The translations under genes and the position numbers were made by a program. Below the pieces are notes generated by a model. It ran no database searches. It had not been told where the DNA came from and saw nothing but the letters and a program-made list of their open reading frames with translations. Positions 28,976 to 39,017 of a stretch of DNA of 64,000 nt are shown one piece after another. Origin of the DNA: Nitrospirillum amazonense (GTDB lineage: Bacteria > Pseudomonadota > Alphaproteobacteria > Azospirillales > Azospirillaceae); NCBI RefSeq assembly GCF_007828045.1, contig NZ_VITN01000018.1, forward strand, positions 1-64,000, read 5' to 3'. The first letter of the stretch is position 1; every line of letters starts with the position of its first letter.

Positions 28976-29665
28976 ATGAGTTCCCTGGTGCTGATTGCCG
29001 AGGACGAGCCGGAGATCGCCAGCATCCTGCAGGGCTATCTGGAGCGGGAGGGCCTGCGCACCGTCACCGCCATCAACGGCCAGGTGGCGCTGGACCTGCA
29101 CCGCGCCCTGCCGCCCGACCTGGTCATCCTGGACGTGAAGATGCCCCGGGTGGATGGGTACGAGGTGCTGGCCGAGCTGCGCCGGCGCGGCGACACCCCC
29201 GTCATCATGGTGACGGCGCTGAGCGAGGATCTGGACAAGCTGCAGGCCCTGCGCATCGGCGCCGACGATTACATCGTGAAGCCCTTCAACCCGCTGGAGG
29301 TGGTGGCGCGGGTCAAGGCCGTCCTGCGCCGTAGCCGCTCCACCGAGGGGCAGACCCTGCTGCGCCTGGGCGGGCTGGAACTGGACCTGACCGCCCATAT
29401 GGCGGTGATGACCACGGAGGGGAAGCGCAACCGGCTGGACCTGACGCTGACGGAATTCCGCATCCTGGCCCACATGATGCGGGCCCCCACCCGCGCCTTC
29501 ACCCGGGGGGAACTGATCGACGCCTGCCTGCCCGAGGGCGACACGCTGGAACGCACCATCGACAGCCACGCGAGCAACATCCGGCGCAAGCTGCAGGCCG
29601 CCGGCGCCGGCGGCTTCATGGAAGGGGTGCGCGGTGTGGGCTATCGCCTGGGACCGGCAATCTAG
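28976..29665 (+). CDS. OmpR-family response regulator of the efflux operon
   Basis: 229 residues. Receiver with the acidic pair in LIAEDEPE, phospho-acceptor Asp in LVILDVKMPRVDGYE and Lys in YIVKPFN. A winged-helix output follows (LTEFRILAHMMRAPTRAFTR; RRKLQAAG). Closest by pattern to BaeR-like regulators of RND pumps. It begins 16 bases after the channel gene with a good AAGGGGA site and is followed two bases later by its sensor kinase, so pump and regulator are probably co-expressed. Confidence 0.92.
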   Translation: MSSLVLIAEDEPEIASILQGYLEREGLRTVTAINGQVALDLHRALPPDLVILDVKMPRVDGYEVLAELRRRGDTPVIMVTALSEDLDKLQALRIGADDYIVKPFNPLEVVARVKAVLRRSRSTEGQTLLRLGGLELDLTAHMAVMTTEGKRNRLDLTLTEFRILAHMMRAPTRAFTRGELIDACLPEGDTLERTIDSHASNIRRKLQAAGAGGFMEGVRGVGYRLGPAI

Positions 29666-29666
29666 G

Positions 29667-30743
29667 ATGTGGCGCTTCCGGCGCATCACCGGCCTGAACC
29701 GGCAGCTGGTGCTGTCCATGGCCGCCGTCACCGGTCTGGCCCTGGTCATCATGACCGTGGGCCTGACCATCTTCTTCACCGTCATGTTCCGCCTGTGGCC
29801 GGACCTGTTCCACCATCCGCCTGGCATCTGGCAGCATGTCATGGACTGGTCGGTCACCGCGCTGCTGGGCATGGTGGGGGTCGCCATGGCGGCGCGGGCG
29901 GCGGTGCGCTTCGCCCGCCGGCTGATCGCCCCGCTGGACGCGGTGGCCGGGGCCGCCAAGCGCATCGCCGGTGGCGACCTGACGGCCCGCGCCCAGGTGG
30001 ACGAGAGCGGCTTCCGCGAGACCAAGCAACTGGTCCAGGACTTCAACGCCATGGCCGCCCAGCTGGAGCGCGCGGCCATCGAGATGCGCACCTGGAACGT
30101 GGCCATCGCGCATGAGCTGCGCACACCCCTGACCATCCTGCGCGGCCGCCTGCAAGGCTACGCCGACGGCGTGTTCACCCCGGACATGGAGGCCTTCCGC
30201 GGCCTGGCGGGCCAGGTGGATCTGCTGACCCGTATCGTCGATGACCTGAAGCTGCTGACCCTGGCGCAGAGCGGCCGGCTGGAACTGCGGCGCGAGCAGG
30301 TGGACGTGGCGGCGGAGGCCGCCGCCGTCGTGGCCCTGGTGGGGCCCACCTGCGCCGCCGCCGGCCTGGCCATCGAGACGGATCTCGCCCGGGTGGAGGT
30401 CTCGGCCGACGGCGCCCGCGTGCGCCAGGCGCTGCTGGCCCTGCTGGAGAATGCCCGCCGCTACGCCGCCCCCGGCCGGGTGCGGGTGGAGACGAAAGCC
30501 GAGGGCGGCAGCGTCGTCCTGCGCGTGGCGGATGAGGGGCCCGGCCTGCCGCCGGGCATGGAAACCCACGCCTTCGATCCCTTCTGGCGCGCCGACGAGT
30601 CCCGCGCCCGCATCAGCGGCGGCACCGGCCTGGGTCTGGCCGTCGTCCAGGCCATCGCCCGCGCCCATGGCGGCGACGTGCGGGCCGAACCGGCGGCGCC
30701 CCAGGGCGTGGCGTTCGAGATCAGGCTGCCGCTCAGGCCGTGA
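29667..30743 (+). CDS. Sensor histidine kinase of the efflux operon
   Basis: 358 residues. Two membrane segments (VLSMAAVTGLALVIMTVGL; WSVTALLGMVGVAMAARAA) enclose a very short periplasmic loop. HAMP follows (RLIAPLDAVAGAAKRIAGGD), then HisKA with His in IAHELRTPLTIL and HATPase motifs LLENARRYAAP, DEGPGLPPG and GGTGLGLAV. The tiny periplasmic loop suggests it senses the membrane or envelope, as BaeS-type kinases do. ATG 29667 lies directly after the regulator stop. Its 3' end overlaps the convergent LysR gene by 11 bases. Confidence 0.9.
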   Translation: MWRFRRITGLNRQLVLSMAAVTGLALVIMTVGLTIFFTVMFRLWPDLFHHPPGIWQHVMDWSVTALLGMVGVAMAARAAVRFARRLIAPLDAVAGAAKRIAGGDLTARAQVDESGFRETKQLVQDFNAMAAQLERAAIEMRTWNVAIAHELRTPLTILRGRLQGYADGVFTPDMEAFRGLAGQVDLLTRIVDDLKLLTLAQSGRLELRREQVDVAAEAAAVVALVGPTCAAAGLAIETDLARVEVSADGARVRQALLALLENARRYAAPGRVRVETKAEGGSVVLRVADEGPGLPPGMETHAFDPFWRADESRARISGGTGLGLAVVQAIARAHGGDVRAEPAAPQGVAFEIRLPLRP

Positions 30744-31680
30744 CGGTGTCGCGCGCCGGCCGGTTGGCGGTCGGCCAGCAGGGATCGGCCTTCAGTTCCG
30801 CCGACAGGAAATCCAGGAAGGCGCGCAGCTTGGCGGCGGGATGGCGGCCGGCGGGGTAGACGGCCTGGATGGCCGGGGCGGGGGAGTGGTAGCCGGGCAG
30901 CAGGCCCTTCAGGCGGCCGGTCGCCAGGTCGTCGCAGATGTCCCAGATGGATTTCAGCACGATGCCCGACCCGGCCAAGGCGGCGGCGTGGCCCACCTCG
31001 CCGTCGTTGGTCTGGATCAGGGGGCGGATTTCCACCGCCACCGGTTCGCCGTCCGCCTCGCGGCAGTCGAATCGCCAGGTGGACATGGGCGGGTCGCCCA
31101 TGACGATGCAGTGGTGGCGCAGCAGATCCTGGGGCGTCGCCGGTTCCCCATGCTGGGCGAGGTAGCCGGGGGCGGCGCAGGGGATGCGATAGTTGGGCGC
31201 CAGCCAGCGCACCATCAGGCTGCTATCGGGCAGGGCCGCCTGGCGGATGGCGATGTCGATGCCGCCCTCCACCAGATCCACCACCGTGTCGGTCACCAGC
31301 ACGTGCACCCGCACGTCGGGATACTGGGCGTGGAAGCGGGGCAGGCGGGGGGCGATGTGGCGGCGGGCGAAGGCGGCGGTGGCCGTCACCCGCAGCAGGC
31401 CGGTGGCGGCGCGGCGGCGGCTGGCCACCAGGTCTTGCGCCTCCTCCAGGTCGGCCACGATGCGCACGCAGCGCTCATGGAACTCCAGCCCCTCGTCCGT
31501 CAGGCTGAAGCGCCGGGTGGTGCGGTTGGCCAGGCGCACGCCCAGCCGTTCCTCCAGCCGCGCCAGGCGCTTGGACACCACCGCCAGGGACAGGTCCAGC
31601 TCCCGCGCCGCCGCCGACAGGCTGCCGGTGGCGACGACGCGGATGAAGATGGTGATGTCGGTCAGGTTCTCGATCAGCAT
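30733..31680 (-). CDS. LysR-family transcriptional regulator
   Basis: 315 residues. N-terminal winged HTH ([20 protein letters not shown], then [21 protein letters not shown]) and a C-terminal periplasmic-binding-like effector domain. The pattern is that of the DsdC/AaeR-like 'LysR substrate-binding' group with [12 protein letters not shown]. It is divergent from the formaldehyde-detoxification genes starting 31833 (152-base gap), so those are the natural candidate targets along with itself. No LysR box was clearly identified. Confidence 0.88.
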   Translation of the reverse strand: MLIENLTDITIFIRVVATGSLSAAARELDLSLAVVSKRLARLEERLGVRLANRTTRRFSLTDEGLEFHERCVRIVADLEEAQDLVASRRRAATGLLRVTATAAFARRHIAPRLPRFHAQYPDVRVHVLVTDTVVDLVEGGIDIAIRQAALPDSSLMVRWLAPNYRIPCAAPGYLAQHGEPATPQDLLRHHCIVMGDPPMSTWRFDCREADGEPVAVEIRPLIQTNDGEVGHAAALAGSGIVLKSIWDICDDLATGRLKGLLPGYHSPAPAIQAVYPAGRHPAAKLRAFLDFLSAELKADPCWPTANRPARDTVTA

Positions 31681-31832
31681 GGGAAGGATATCGTTGCCGG
31701 GGAAATCGATACTATAGTCGCGCGGACGGGGGCGCCCGCCTTGGCGTAAGGTGGCGGCTCACGGGCCGGTTTCCCCTAGTCTGGATGGGGAAGGCGCCGG
31801 CATCAATCCTGCACCAGATAGGAAACGCACCC

Positions 31833-32942
<1,110 letters not shown>

Positions 32943-32956
32943 TAAACCCGATGCAG

Positions 32957-32987
32957 GACCGGGCGCGGCCGCCGCGCCCGGTCTTTC
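32957..32987 (+). terminator. Intra-operon hairpin between formaldehyde-detoxification genes
   Basis: Perfect 13-bp inverted repeat GACCGGGCGCGGC / GCCGCGCCCGGTC around a single base (effective loop larger), followed by TTTCC. It has terminator form, yet the next gene of the same pathway starts 20 bases later, so it may attenuate or set relative expression. Confidence 0.6.
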
Positions 32988-33006
32988 CATGTCTGGAGCT
33001 GATCCC

Positions 33007-33849
33007 ATGACCCTTGAGACCGTATCCACCAGCCGCAGCCACGGCGGGACCCAGGGCGTCTACCGCCACGCTTCGGCCGAGACCGGCACGCCCATGGTGT
33101 TCAGCGTCTTCCTGCCACCGCAGGCGGAGAAGGGGGCCAAGCTGCCCGTGGTCTGGTACCTGTCGGGCCTGACCTGCACCCATGCCAACGTCACCGACAA
33201 GGGCGAGTTCCGCCAGGCGGCGGCCGAGTTGGGCCTGGTCATCGTCTGCCCCGACACCAGCCCCCGGGGTGAGGGCGTGGCCGATGACAGCGCCTGGGAC
33301 ATGGGCCAGGGCGCGGGCTTCTACGTCGATGCCACGCAAGCGCCGTGGACGCCGCATTTCCGCATGTGGTCCTACGTGACCAAGGAACTGCCGGACGTGG
33401 TGGCCGCCAACTTCCCCGTCGACATGGCCGCCCAAGGCATCACCGGTCATTCCATGGGCGGGCACGGCGCCTTGACCGTGGCCTTGCGCCACCCGGGCCG
33501 TTTCAAGTCCGTCTCCGCCTTCGCGCCCATCGTGGCGCCCACCCAGGTGCCCTGGGGGCAGAAGGCGCTGCCCGGCTACCTGGGCGACGACCCGGCCGCC
33601 TGGCGTCGGCATGACACCGTGGCCCTGATCCAGGATGGCGCGCGGGTGCCCGAGCTGCTGGTAGACCAGGGCACGGCCGACAGCTTCCTGGAAAACCAGC
33701 TGCGGCCGGAGCTGCTGCGCCAGGCCTGCGCCGAAGCCGGCATCCCCCTGACCCTGCGGCTGCAGGAGGGGTACGACCATTCCTACCTCTTCATCTCCAC
33801 CTTCATGCGCGACCATCTGGAATGGCACGCGGAACGGCTGAAGGCCTGA
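33007..33849 (+). CDS. fghA: S-formylglutathione hydrolase
   Basis: 280 residues. Serine esterase of the esterase-D family that releases formate and glutathione from S-formylglutathione. Features: YLSGLTCTHANV, the nucleophile GHSMGGHGALT, an Asp in LLVDQGTADSFL and the His in GYDHSYLFISTF. ATG 33007 has GGAG 8 bases upstream; the in-frame ATG at 32989 does not. It works directly after the preceding dehydrogenase. Confidence 0.95.
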   Translation: MTLETVSTSRSHGGTQGVYRHASAETGTPMVFSVFLPPQAEKGAKLPVVWYLSGLTCTHANVTDKGEFRQAAAELGLVIVCPDTSPRGEGVADDSAWDMGQGAGFYVDATQAPWTPHFRMWSYVTKELPDVVAANFPVDMAAQGITGHSMGGHGALTVALRHPGRFKSVSAFAPIVAPTQVPWGQKALPGYLGDDPAAWRRHDTVALIQDGARVPELLVDQGTADSFLENQLRPELLRQACAEAGIPLTLRLQEGYDHSYLFISTFMRDHLEWHAERLKA

Positions 33850-33908
33850 AGGCGTTCCTCCTTCCGTCACCGTTGACGTTTCCCGGGCGTGCCCCACCTA
33901 TGGCGGGG

Positions 33909-33938
33909 CCGCCCGTTTCCGTGTGGGGAAACGGGCGG
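33909..33938 (+). terminator. Hairpin after fghA
   Basis: 12-bp perfect stem CCGCCCGTTTCC / GGAAACGGGCGG with a GTGTGG loop. No T tract. Probable transcription end for the detoxification pair. Confidence 0.55.
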
Positions 33939-34000
33939 GCGGATGACGCGCGGCGCGCTATGCGACGTCGGCGATTGGCGATGGGCGAGGGGAGGAAGCG

Positions 34001-34750
34001 ATGGCGAAGCAGGGCCGTATCCGGGTGGGCATCGGTGGTTGGACGTACGAGCCCTGGCGGGGCACCTTCTACCCCGACGGCCTGACCCAGAAGCGGGAGC
34101 TGGAATACGCCAGCCGCAAGCTCAGCTCCATCGAGATCAACGGCACCTATTACGGCTCGCAAAAGCCCGAGAGCTTCGCCAAGTGGCATGACGAGACGCC
34201 GGACGATTTCGTCTTCTCCCTCAAGGGGCCGCGCTTCACCACCAACCGCCGCGTGCTGGCGGAGGCGGCGGAGTCGGTGCAGCGCTTCATCGACAGCGGC
34301 GTGCTGGAGCTGAAGGACAAGCTGGGCCCCATCAACTGGCAGTTCATGCCGACCAAGAAGTTCGATCCAGAGGATTTCGGCGCCTTCCTGGCGGCTTTGC
34401 CGGCCGAATCGGCAGGGCGGGCGCTGCGTCACGCGGTGGAGGTGCGGCACGACAGCTTCCGCGATCCGCAGTTCGCGGAGCTGGCCCGCACGCACAGCGT
34501 GGCCGTCATCCACGCCGCCGACAGCGACTATCCGGAGATCGAGGTCGATACCGCCCCCTTCATCTACGCCCGCATCATGGGCACGACGGAGGGGGAGGAA
34601 AAGGGCTACAGCGATGCCGCCCTGGACGCCTGGGCCAAGAAGGCCAAGGACTGGGCATCGGGCGGCAAGGACGTCTACCTCTATGTCATCAGCGGCCATA
34701 AGGTGCGCAACCCCGCCGCCGCCATGGCCCTGATCGAACGCCTGGGATGA
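34001..34750 (+). CDS. DUF72-family protein
   Basis: 249 residues with the DUF72 (YecE-like) pattern: IRVGIGGWTYEPWRGTFYP, IEINGTYYGSQKPESFAKW, FSLKGPRFTTNRR, AVEVRHDSF and DVYLYVISGHKVRNP. It is a TIM-barrel family of unknown biochemistry found across bacteria. A strong GGGGAGGA site precedes the start. The stop overlaps the AlkB start, so the pair is coupled. This hints at a repair or stress setting, but no function is proven. Confidence 0.9.
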   Translation: MAKQGRIRVGIGGWTYEPWRGTFYPDGLTQKRELEYASRKLSSIEINGTYYGSQKPESFAKWHDETPDDFVFSLKGPRFTTNRRVLAEAAESVQRFIDSGVLELKDKLGPINWQFMPTKKFDPEDFGAFLAALPAESAGRALRHAVEVRHDSFRDPQFAELARTHSVAVIHAADSDYPEIEVDTAPFIYARIMGTTEGEEKGYSDAALDAWAKKAKDWASGGKDVYLYVISGHKVRNPAAAMALIERLG

Positions 34751-35400
34751 TGACCGATCTGCTGGCCGGGCTGGAGCCTCCCCCGCCGGCGCGGGAGGAG
34801 ATCGGCCCGGGCGCCGTGCTGCTGCGCGGCTGGGCACTGGCCCGGGTCGGGGATCTGCTGGTGGCGCTGGCGCAGGTCACGGCCGCCGCGCCCTTCCGCC
34901 GCATGGTGACGCCCGGCGGGTTCGAGATGTCGGTGGCCATGACCAATTGCGGGCCCGCCGGCTGGGTCACCGACCGGTCCGGCTATCGCTACGCGTCCCA
35001 TGACCCGCTGACCGGCCTGCCGTGGCCGCCCCTGCCGGGGATCGTGCGCGACCTGGCGCGCGCGGCGGCGGGGGCGGCCGGCTACGCCGGCCTCGATCCC
35101 GACGCCTGCCTGATCAACCAGTATGAGCCCGGCGCACGCCTGACCCTGCACCAGGACCGGGATGAGCGGGACAAGGGCCACCCTATCGTGTCGCTGTCCC
35201 TGGGCCTGCCGGCGACCTTCCAGTTCGGCGGGCTGAAGCGCACCGATCCCGTGCGCCGGGTGGTCCTGGCCCATGGCGATGTGGTGGTCTGGGGCGGGCC
35301 GTCGCGCCTGTTCCATCACGGCATCCTGCCGCTGAAGGCGGGCACGCACCCGCTGCTGGGCGCGCGGCGCGTCAACCTGACGCTGCGCCGCGCGCTTTAG
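34747..35400 (+). CDS. alkB: Alpha-ketoglutarate-dependent DNA/RNA repair dioxygenase AlkB
   Basis: 217 residues. Fe(II)/2-oxoglutarate dioxygenase that removes alkyl groups such as 1-methyladenine and 3-methylcytosine. Iron ligands are HxD in LTLHQDRDE and the distal His in LFHHGIL. The 2-oxoglutarate arginine region is ARRVNLTLRRAL. NQYEPGARL and PIVSLSLGLPATFQFGG are also family hallmarks. Tandem ATGs at 34747/34750. Adjacent to formaldehyde-detoxification genes, which is functionally apt because AlkB releases formaldehyde. Confidence 0.92.
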   Translation: MMTDLLAGLEPPPPAREEIGPGAVLLRGWALARVGDLLVALAQVTAAAPFRRMVTPGGFEMSVAMTNCGPAGWVTDRSGYRYASHDPLTGLPWPPLPGIVRDLARAAAGAAGYAGLDPDACLINQYEPGARLTLHQDRDERDKGHPIVSLSLGLPATFQFGGLKRTDPVRRVVLAHGDVVVWGGPSRLFHHGILPLKAGTHPLLGARRVNLTLRRAL

Positions 35401-35413
35401 GCCCCGCCGGGGT

Positions 35414-36052
35414 TCACCCCGCTTTGGGTTCGGGCCCCGCTTTAGGTTCGGGTAATGTGGCGCAGCCGAACAGCACGGCGCGGCACATGGCGCGATAGCG
35501 GGCCGTCAGGTGCTCCGCGGGGAAGGGCGGCAGGCTCTGGTTCACGGCGCGGCCGCCATCGGCCAAGGCCTGCGCTGCCATGGCGTGGGTGAATTCCGGC
35601 GACAGGCGCAGCAGGCCGTCCTGCTCCAAGTCCCGCAGCAGCTTTTCCAGCTGCGCCTGGAAATTGATCGCGGCCTCGATCATCTGCTCGCGGCCGCGTT
35701 TGAACGCCTCCGCGTTCAGGTCGATGATGTGGGGGGATTTGGACAGGACGCGGCGGGTGTAGCCGTAGCGCACGTCCATGATCTCGGTGATGATGTCCAG
35801 CGCGCCGCCGCCGGCCTGGCGCACGCGGGTGCCGGCCTCCATCCCCGCCTGGATCAGGGCCGCGTTCTCATGCCGCATGGTGGCTTTGAACGCGTCTTCC
35901 TTGTTGCTGAAATAGTGGTACAGGGCCCGGCGAGTGAAGCCGCAGGCCTCCGCCAGGTCCACCATGGTGAGGTCGCTGTACCCATAGGTGAGGAAGGCCT
36001 GTTGCACCCGTTTCATCAGGTCGTTGCCGGGTTTCAGTGTTTTTTCGGCCAT
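35414..36052 (-). CDS. TetR/AcrR-family regulator
   Basis: 212 residues. N-terminal HTH (KRVQQAFLTYGYSDLTMVDL, then AEACGFTRRALYHYFSNKE) and a ligand domain. The C-terminus repeats PEPKAG, encoded by an 18-base direct repeat at the 3' end. It is divergent from the epimerase gene at 36363 with 310 bases between, making the epimerase and itself likely targets. It lies 13 bases from the convergent alkB stop. Confidence 0.88.
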   Translation of the reverse strand: MAEKTLKPGNDLMKRVQQAFLTYGYSDLTMVDLAEACGFTRRALYHYFSNKEDAFKATMRHENAALIQAGMEAGTRVRQAGGGALDIITEIMDVRYGYTRRVLSKSPHIIDLNAEAFKRGREQMIEAAINFQAQLEKLLRDLEQDGLLRLSPEFTHAMAAQALADGGRAVNQSLPPFPAEHLTARYRAMCRAVLFGCATLPEPKAGPEPKAG

Positions 36053-36362
36053 CTGGTCAGCTAAGTCCGCGTCTCATCCCGGAAGGGGGCCCATTACTAG
36101 AGGTGGGCGCAGCGTAACGCACCCGGGCAGAGGCATTAACACTTTTTGTAGTGCATGGGGCTCACCTTTATATTTTGTCGCGCGGCAGTTTCGTGTGCCG
36201 CTTAGTTCGGCCGCCGCGTCAGGCCGGCCGCCGCTAGCGGCGCCCTTTCCAGCGCGACCCTTCGGTGCCGTCGATACCACGCCTCCATCCTATCGTTTAT
36301 GGGATGGGGCGGGGCGCGGCTATCGTGGCCGGCGGAAGAGCCAGGCAAATGCGGGTGCGCCC
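36053..36362. other. Divergent control region between tetR-like and denD-like genes
   Basis: 310 bases with an A/T-rich core (~36135-36180) including CACTTTTTGTAGTG, a short imperfect palindrome that could be an operator. No stronger element was recognised. Confidence 0.4.
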
Positions 36363-37313
36363 ATGAGGATCATTCTGACCGGTGCCGGCGGTTTCGTCGG
36401 CCGCCACCTGGCCCGGCGCCTGCTGGCCCAGGGCCTGGACGGGCGGGGGGTGGAGCGGCTGGCGCTGGCTGACCTGGAACCGCCACAGGTTGACGACATC
36501 CGCGTCACGCGGGTGGCGGGCGACCTGTCGGACGCGGCGGTGCGCGCCCGGCTGGTGGCGGATGGCGCCGACGTGCTGTTCCACCTGGCGGCCCTGCCGG
36601 GCGGGGCGGCGGCCCGCGACCCGGGCCTGTCGCGCAAGGTGAACCTGGACGGCACGCTGGACCTGATTGAGGCGATGGCCGCCGCGCACGGGGGCCGGAC
36701 GCCGCCGCCGCGCGTGGTCTACACCAGCACCATCGCCGTGCTGGGTCATCCCCTGCCGGCGCTGGTCGATGACGCCACCCCCCTGCGACCGGCCATGACC
36801 TATGGCGCGCACAAGCTGATGGTGGAGGTGGCGCTGGCTGACTATCGCCGCCGGGGCCTGGTCGATCCGGTGGCCGTCCGCCTGTCCGGCATCTTGGCCC
36901 GCCCGGGCGGCGCCACCGGCCTGAAGTCCGCCTTCATGAGCGACGTGTTCCATGCCCTGGCGGCCGGGCGGCCCTACACCTGCCCGGTGTCGCCGACCGC
37001 CACCCTCTGGGCCATGTCGCTGGACCGCTGCATCGACAACCTGCTGTACGCCGCCCATATCGACAGCGCGCTCATGCCCGCCGGCGGCGCCGTCACCCTG
37101 CCGGCCCTGCGCGTCCCCATGGGGGACCTAATCGCGGCGATCGCCCATCGCACGGGGACCGACGCCGGCCTGGTCGTCCATGCCCCCGATGCGGCGCTGG
37201 AGGCGGCGTTCGGCGCCCATCCGCCCTTGTTGACGCCGGCCGCCGAGGCCGCGGGGTTCCACCATGACGGCACCCTGGACGCCCTGGTGGAGTCCGCGCT
37301 GGCCACCCTGTAA
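36363..37313 (+). CDS. NAD-dependent epimerase/dehydratase, D-erythronate dehydrogenase-like
   Basis: 316 residues, extended SDR. Rossmann motif LTGAGGFVGRHLARRL at the N-terminus, HLAALPGGAAARDP, and the catalytic Y-x-x-x-K in TYGAHKLMVE. The substrate region RLSGILARPGGATGLKSAFMSD resembles DenD of tetronate catabolism as I remember it; other epimerase roles are possible. There are no other tetronate genes beside it. Start 36363 matches the conserved MRIILTGAGG beginning. Preceded by the divergent TetR regulator. Confidence 0.82.
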   Translation: MRIILTGAGGFVGRHLARRLLAQGLDGRGVERLALADLEPPQVDDIRVTRVAGDLSDAAVRARLVADGADVLFHLAALPGGAAARDPGLSRKVNLDGTLDLIEAMAAAHGGRTPPPRVVYTSTIAVLGHPLPALVDDATPLRPAMTYGAHKLMVEVALADYRRRGLVDPVAVRLSGILARPGGATGLKSAFMSDVFHALAAGRPYTCPVSPTATLWAMSLDRCIDNLLYAAHIDSALMPAGGAVTLPALRVPMGDLIAAIAHRTGTDAGLVVHAPDAALEAAFGAHPPLLTPAAEAAGFHHDGTLDALVESALATL

Positions 37314-37386
37314 AGCCGCCGGGTTCCTCGGCGGGACGTGACCGTCCTCATCATGATTTGGCGTGCGGATTCCGGAACTGCTGACC

Positions 37387-37427
37387 TGAACTGATGCCGG
37401 GAAAGGGCAATGCACACCATCAGTTCA
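37387..37427. repeat. Inverted repeat in convergent intergenic region
   Basis: TGAACTGATG (37387-37396) and its perfect complement CATCAGTTCA (37418-37427) around a 21-base loop. Position between two convergent genes suggests a terminator-like hairpin or remnant of an element end. Confidence 0.5.
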
Positions 37428-37526
37428 ACGTAATCCCAGCCCGGGTAAGACCGCGTGCTGGGCGCCGTAGCCGAACAGGGCGGCGTTGGCTCAGATGGAC
37501 GGTGCTGTCGACCGCGCACCCTCGCG

Positions 37527-38942
37527 TCAGGCGCGCTGGTGGCCGCTGACGTTCCGGGCGGCGTCGGGCGCCAGTTTCCAGGCGTCGTAGAGGCTCAGCA
37601 GCACGGCGGCCCCCATGACGAAGAAGGCGTTGCGGAAATCAATCAGGTCCGACTGCCCCTGGGGATGGCCGCGCAGGAAGGCGCCCAGGTTCAAGGCCAG
37701 CGCCCCCGCCACCACGCCCAGGCCGGAGGTCAGCTGGCCCAGCATGGCGGCCAGGGTGTTGGCGGCCGAGACCTCCTCCTTGGGCACGTCGGCGAACTGG
37801 ATGGTGCCGAGGCCGGTGAACTGCATGGAGCGGAACAGGCCGCCCAGGAACAGCACCAGCCCCACAACCGCCTTGGGCGTGTCCGGCGTGAACAAGCCGC
37901 AGGCCGCCAGCGACAAGGACATCAGCACGCCGTTGACCAGCAGCACCCGGCGGAAGCCGAAGCGGCGCAGCACCTGGTTGGTCACCATCTTCATCGACAG
38001 GTTGCCGGCGAAGATGCACAGCACCAGGGTGCCGGACTGGAGGGCGTCCAGGCCCAGCACGGTCTGGAGCAGCAGCGGGGTCAGGAAGGGCACGGTGCCG
38101 ATGGCCACCCGCTGCACCGACCCGCCCCAGACGGCGATGGCGTAGGTCGGCAGGCGCAAGGCGTCCAGCTTGAACAGCGGTGCCGGGTGGCGGCGGCAGT
38201 GGCGGATGGTCAGGACCGACAGTGCCAAGCCCAGGGCGATGCCGCCGACGGCCTGCGCCGGCGCCCGCGTGCCCTGGCCCAGGGTGTCCAGGCCGAAGAC
38301 CAGGGCCACCAGGGCCGCGCCCGACAGCAGGAAGCCTTTCACATCCAGGGGCCGGGTGTCGGTCGGGCGCTCGTTGGGCACCCAGGCGACGGCCATGGCC
38401 AGCGCCGCCAGGCCCAGGGGCAGGTTCAAGAAGAAGATCCAGGGCCAGTCGGCATAGGTGACGATGAAGCCGCCCAGCGGCGGGCCCAGCACCGGCGCCA
38501 CCAGGCCGGGCCACACGGTGGTGCCGATGGCCCGCATCAGGTCCTTCTTTTCCGTGATGCGCAGGATGATCAGGCGCCCCACCGGCACCATGGCCGCCCC
38601 GCCCAACCCCTGCAGGACGCGGGCGGCGGTGAAGGTCCAGAGGCTGGGGCTGAGGCCGCACAGCAGGGACGACAGGGTGAACAGGGCGATGGCGCCGCCG
38701 AACACCGTGCGCGGCCCCAGCCGGTCGGCCACCCAGCCGCTGATGGGGATGAACACCGCCAGCGCCAGCAGATAGGCCGTCATGCCGATGTTCATGTCCA
38801 CCGGCGCCACGCCGAAGGACCGCGCCATCCGCGGCATGGCGGTGGCGATGACCGTGCCGTCCAGCAGCTCCATGAAAAAGGCGCCGGCGACCAGATAGGT
38901 GACGGCGCGGGCGTGGCGGGCTGGGGCGGCGCTGTCAGGCAT
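37527..38942 (-). CDS. DHA2-family MFS drug exporter (EmrB/QacA type)
   Basis: 471 residues, about 14 membrane segments. Motifs are FMELLDGTVIATAMPRMA in TM1, GWVADRLGPR (loop 2-3 motif A) and RVLQGLGGAAMVPVGR in TM4, followed by motif C-like GPPLGGFIVTYADWPWIFF. A proton antiporter for drugs or other amphiphiles. It lies downstream of the copper genes on the same strand with a 75-base gap; co-transcription is possible but there is no direct sign it handles copper. Confidence 0.9.
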   Translation of the reverse strand: MPDSAAPARHARAVTYLVAGAFFMELLDGTVIATAMPRMARSFGVAPVDMNIGMTAYLLALAVFIPISGWVADRLGPRTVFGGAIALFTLSSLLCGLSPSLWTFTAARVLQGLGGAAMVPVGRLIILRITEKKDLMRAIGTTVWPGLVAPVLGPPLGGFIVTYADWPWIFFLNLPLGLAALAMAVAWVPNERPTDTRPLDVKGFLLSGAALVALVFGLDTLGQGTRAPAQAVGGIALGLALSVLTIRHCRRHPAPLFKLDALRLPTYAIAVWGGSVQRVAIGTVPFLTPLLLQTVLGLDALQSGTLVLCIFAGNLSMKMVTNQVLRRFGFRRVLLVNGVLMSLSLAACGLFTPDTPKAVVGLVLFLGGLFRSMQFTGLGTIQFADVPKEEVSAANTLAAMLGQLTSGLGVVAGALALNLGAFLRGHPQGQSDLIDFRNAFFVMGAAVLLSLYDAWKLAPDAARNVSGHQRA

Positions 38943-39017
38943 GGGGGCACGCGAGGTAGAAGCGGGGGACGGGGCCGACTATGGCGTGCCGCCCCGCCCC
39001 CGTCCCACGCTATTAGG

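Noticed and set aside
35436-35457. Short direct repeat in the 3' end of the tetR-like gene as a mobile-element scar
   Set aside because: It encodes two in-frame PEPKAG units and has no flanking element ends, so simple slippage explains it.
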